DNA of 54,882 bases from Paracoccus sphaerophysae (GTDB lineage Bacteria > Pseudomonadota > Alphaproteobacteria > Rhodobacterales > Rhodobacteraceae). The notes under the pieces were generated by a model. The model was not told where the DNA came from and did no database searches. It saw only the letters and a list, made by a program, of their open reading frames with translations. The DNA is taken from positions 1 through 54,882 of the forward strand of contig NZ_JRKS01000017.1 in assembly GCF_000763805.1 (NCBI RefSeq), in the 5' to 3' direction. This document shows positions 52,991-54,882 of this stretch, piece by piece; position 1 is the stretch's first letter; each line of letters starts with the position of its first letter. The position numbers were made by a program, and so were the translations under genes.

Positions 52991-53018
52991 CCCCGGAGGA
53001 TATTTTGGCAAAGAAGAA
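52991..53018 (+). repeat. Dispersed GGATATTT intergenic element, copy B
   Basis: On the plus strand it reads CCCCGGAGGATATTTTGGCA then AAGAAGAA, opposite in orientation to copies A and C and to the operon, ending just before the macro gene stop. It adjoins the hairpin at 52968-52988. Confidence 0.7.
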
Positions 53019-53019
53019 C

Positions 53020-53511
53020 TCATGGCCCCAGCGCCGCGATGAGCAGCCGTTCGGCTGCGGGGTCATAGGCGACCAGCGTCACCTGCAGACCCGCGCCGTG
53101 ACGGCGGATCGTGTCGACCGCGATGCGGGCGGCGCGGTCGGCGGGAAAGCCGTAGACGCCGGTCGAGATGGCGGGAAAGGCGATGGTCGTCAGCCCGTTC
53201 TGGCGGGCAAGCGCGAGGCTGTTCTCATAAGCCGAGGCGAGCAGCGCGTCCTCGCCCTGGCCGCCGCCGCGCCAGACCGGCCCGACGGTGTGGATGACGT
53301 GCCGCGCGGCCAGGTCGTGGCCGCCAGTGATCCGCGCCTCGCCGGTCGGACAGCCGCCCAGCGTCCGGCACTCCCCCAGCAGCCCCGGACCCGCCGCGCG
53401 GTGGATCTCGCCGTCGACGCCGCCGCCCCCCAGCAGCGACTCGTTGGCGGCATTGACGATGGCATCGACCGCCAGCGTGGTGATGTCGCCGCGCCAGACG
53501 CGGATCGCCAC
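53020..53511 (-). CDS. Macro-domain protein (YmdB/O-acetyl-ADP-ribose deacetylase type)
   Basis: 163 residues, one macro domain. [40 protein letters not shown] (ADP-ribose loop), [10 protein letters not shown] and [20 protein letters not shown] match E. coli YmdB-type enzymes that hydrolyse O-acetyl-ADP-ribose or mono-ADP-ribosyl groups. I prefer a GTG start at 53511: YmdB-type proteins begin a few residues before the GDIT motif, and the purine tail of element C gives an RBS-like AGAAGA. The ATG at 53562 would add 17 residues encoded by element C. It lies between the two carboxylase subunit genes, an odd place for this function. Confidence 0.85.
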   Translation of the reverse strand: MAIRVWRGDITTLAVDAIVNAANESLLGGGGVDGEIHRAAGPGLLGECRTLGGCPTGEARITGGHDLAARHVIHTVGPVWRGGGQGEDALLASAYENSLALARQNGLTTIAFPAISTGVYGFPADRAARIAVDTIRRHGAGLQVTLVAYDPAAERLLIAALGP

Positions 53512-53516
53512 GGGTA

Positions 53517-53546
53517 TCTTCTGTCCCGAAATATCCCCGCCGGAGG
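53517..53546 (-). repeat. Dispersed GGATATTT intergenic element, copy C
   Basis: On the minus strand it reads CCTCCGGCGGGGATATTTCG then GGACAGAAGA, between the liuB stop (53565) and the preferred macro GTG start. It has been open to misreading as coding because it has no stop in the macro frame. Confidence 0.7.
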
Positions 53547-53564
53547 CTGAGTGCCGCGCCATCG

Positions 53565-54882
53565 TCACATCCGGAACACGCCGAAGCGCGTCGGCTCGAT
53601 CGGGGCGTTGAGGCTGGCGCGCAGGGACAGCGCCAGCACGTCGCGGGTCTTGCGCGGATCCACCACGCCGTCGTCCCACAGCCGCGCCGAGGCATAGAGC
53701 GGGTGGCTCTGACGCTCGAACATCTCGATGGTGGGACGCTTGAACTCGGCCTCGTCCTCGGCCGACCAGCTGCCGCCCTTGCGCTCGATCCCCTCGCGCC
53801 GGACGGTGGCCAAAACGCCCGCGGCCTGCTCGCCGCCCATGACCGAGATGCGGCTGTTCGGCCAGCTCCACAGGAAGCGCGGCGAATAGGCACGGCCGGC
53901 CATGCCGTAATTGCCGGCCCCGAACGACCCGCCGACAAGCATGGTGATCTTGGGCACCGCGGTCGTCGCCACCGCCGTCACCATCTTGGCGCCGTGCCGG
54001 GCGATGCCCTCGTTTTCGTATTTCCGCCCGACCATGAAGCCGGTGATGTTCTGCAGGAACACCAGCGGGATCGACCGCTGCGAGCACAGTTCGATGAAAT
54101 GCGCGCCCTTGATCGCCGCCTCGGAAAAGAGCACGCCGTTATTGGCCACGATGCCGACCGGGCAGCCCTCGATATGGGCAAAGCCGGTCACCAGTGTCTC
54201 GCCGAAGCGCGGCTTGAACTCGTCGAAGCGCGACCCGTCGACCACCCGCGCGATCACCTCGCGGATGTCATAGGGGGTGCGCAGGTCGCCGGGGACCACG
54301 CCCAGCATCTCTTCGGGGTCGTGGGCCGGAGGTTCCGGGGACTGCCAGACCACCGTCTGCGGCAGGCGGCGGTTCAGGTGGCTGACGGCGCGCCGCGCCA
54401 GCGCCAGCGCGTGGGTGTCGTCCTCGGCGAGATAGTCGGCCACGCCGGACAGGCGCGTGTGCACGTCACCGCCGCCGAGGTCCTCGGCCGAGACGACTTC
54501 GCCGGTGGCGGCCCTGACCAGTGGCGGGCCGGCGAGGAAGATCGTGCCCTGGTCGCGGACGATGATGGTGACGTCCGACATCGCAGGGACGTAGGCGCCG
54601 CCGGCGGTACAGGACCCCATCACCACGGCGATCTGCGGGATGCCCTTGGCCGACATCTGCGCCTGGTTATAGAAGATGCGGCCGAAATGGTCGCGGTCGG
54701 GGAAGACCTCGTCCTGATTGGGCAGGTTCGCCCCGCCGGAATCGACCAGATAGATGCAGGGCAGCGCGCATTGCTCGGCGATCTCCTGCGCGCGCAGGTG
54801 CTTTTTCACCGTCATCGGATAATAGGTGCCGCCCTTGACCGTGGCGTCGTTGGCCACGACCATGACGTCCAGCCCGTGGACC
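53565..54882 (-). CDS. liuB: Methylcrotonyl-CoA carboxylase beta subunit (5' end outside window)
   Basis: Carboxyltransferase subunit moving CO2 from biotin to 3-methylcrotonyl-CoA. At least 438 residues are present; the frame is open through the right edge ([18 protein letters not shown]), and full-length proteins are about 535, so roughly 95 N-terminal residues are missing. [55 protein letters not shown] and [20 protein letters not shown] are characteristic. First visible gene of the leucine operon on this strand. Confidence 0.95.
   Translation of the reverse strand, partial: VHGLDVMVVANDATVKGGTYYPMTVKKHLRAQEIAEQCALPCIYLVDSGGANLPNQDEVFPDRDHFGRIFYNQAQMSAKGIPQIAVVMGSCTAGGAYVPAMSDVTIIVRDQGTIFLAGPPLVRAATGEVVSAEDLGGGDVHTRLSGVADYLAEDDTHALALARRAVSHLNRRLPQTVVWQSPEPPAHDPEEMLGVVPGDLRTPYDIREVIARVVDGSRFDEFKPRFGETLVTGFAHIEGCPVGIVANNGVLFSEAAIKGAHFIELCSQRSIPLVFLQNITGFMVGRKYENEGIARHGAKMVTAVATTAVPKITMLVGGSFGAGNYGMAGRAYSPRFLWSWPNSRISVMGGEQAAGVLATVRREGIERKGGSWSAEDEAEFKRPTIEMFERQSHPLYASARLWDDGVVDPRKTRDVLALSLRASLNAPIEPTRFGVFRM

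Noticed and set aside
50536..53550. 1,004-codon plus-strand frame opposite the leucine operon
   Set aside because: Antisense shadow of GST, liuD and the macro gene, which all carry diagnostic motifs.

Overview
The window is a GC-rich (roughly 70% by eye) chromosomal segment of an alphaproteobacterium, most likely a Rhodobacteraceae member close to Paracoccus or Rhodobacter. The pointers are a class I (archaeal-type) lysyl-tRNA synthetase, a divergent moxR/DUF1285 pair, an isolated rpsB-tsf pair, an acs-DUF485-actP-sensor kinase block, and short dispersed intergenic elements with the core GGATATTT plus a purine-rich GAAGAA tail. This placement is inferred from gene content, not from a database comparison. 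Nearly all the DNA is densely packed housekeeping and metabolic genes; many neighbours overlap by ATGA or TGATG.

Layout. 1-5706 (+): a surface-glycan cluster with a huge sulfotransferase-like/coiled-coil/double-glycosyltransferase protein (cut by the left edge), a second sulfotransferase and the UDP-GlcNAc 2-epimerase WecB. 5777-7098 (+): a TerB-DnaJ co-chaperone and a small exported protein. 18214-7102 (-): an eight-gene acetate block: acs, DUF485, actP, a CBS/nucleotidyltransferase protein, a tiny membrane protein, a symporter-linked histidine kinase, a receiver-only response regulator, and a membrane protein in which a decayed kinase module is fused to an intact DnaQ-like exonuclease. 18402-23497: an FMN/HugZ-type protein, a large beta-helix protein, class I LysRS and TerB. 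31879-23576 (-): MoxR AAA ATPase, DUF58, BatA-like protein, DUF4159 protein, a large membrane protein and a PBP4-type D-Ala-D-Ala carboxypeptidase. 31943-33263 (+): DUF1285 and a hydroxypyruvate isomerase-like TIM barrel.

33264-35325 is a gene-poor stretch of about 2 kb around a tRNA-Arg(CCG), with an unusual degenerate array of 16-19 bp (mostly 18 bp) units. 40192-35326 (-) is a chemotaxis-type operon (STAS, CheY, CheA, CheW, CheR, CheY and an unknown protein) with no receptor, no CheB and no flagellar gene nearby. 40507-42256 (+) is rpsB-tsf, closed by a strong terminator.

46202-42367 (-) is glycolate oxidase glcDEF. Then come YdcH, DUF599 and an MFS exporter. 54882-48654 (-) is a leucine-degradation operon: methylcrotonyl-CoA carboxylase beta (cut by the right edge), a macro-domain protein, carboxylase alpha, a glutathione S-transferase, HMG-CoA lyase and methylglutaconyl-CoA hydratase. 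It makes acetyl-CoA and acetoacetate, while the acs/actP block makes acetyl-CoA from imported acetate, so carbon entry at acetyl-CoA and two-carbon acids is a theme.

The observations I consider least explained are the kinase-like/exonuclease fusion beside a receiver with no output domain, the receptor-less Che operon, the tandem array beside the tRNA, and the dispersed GGATATTT elements, one of which has probably been mistaken for coding sequence at the start of the macro-domain gene.
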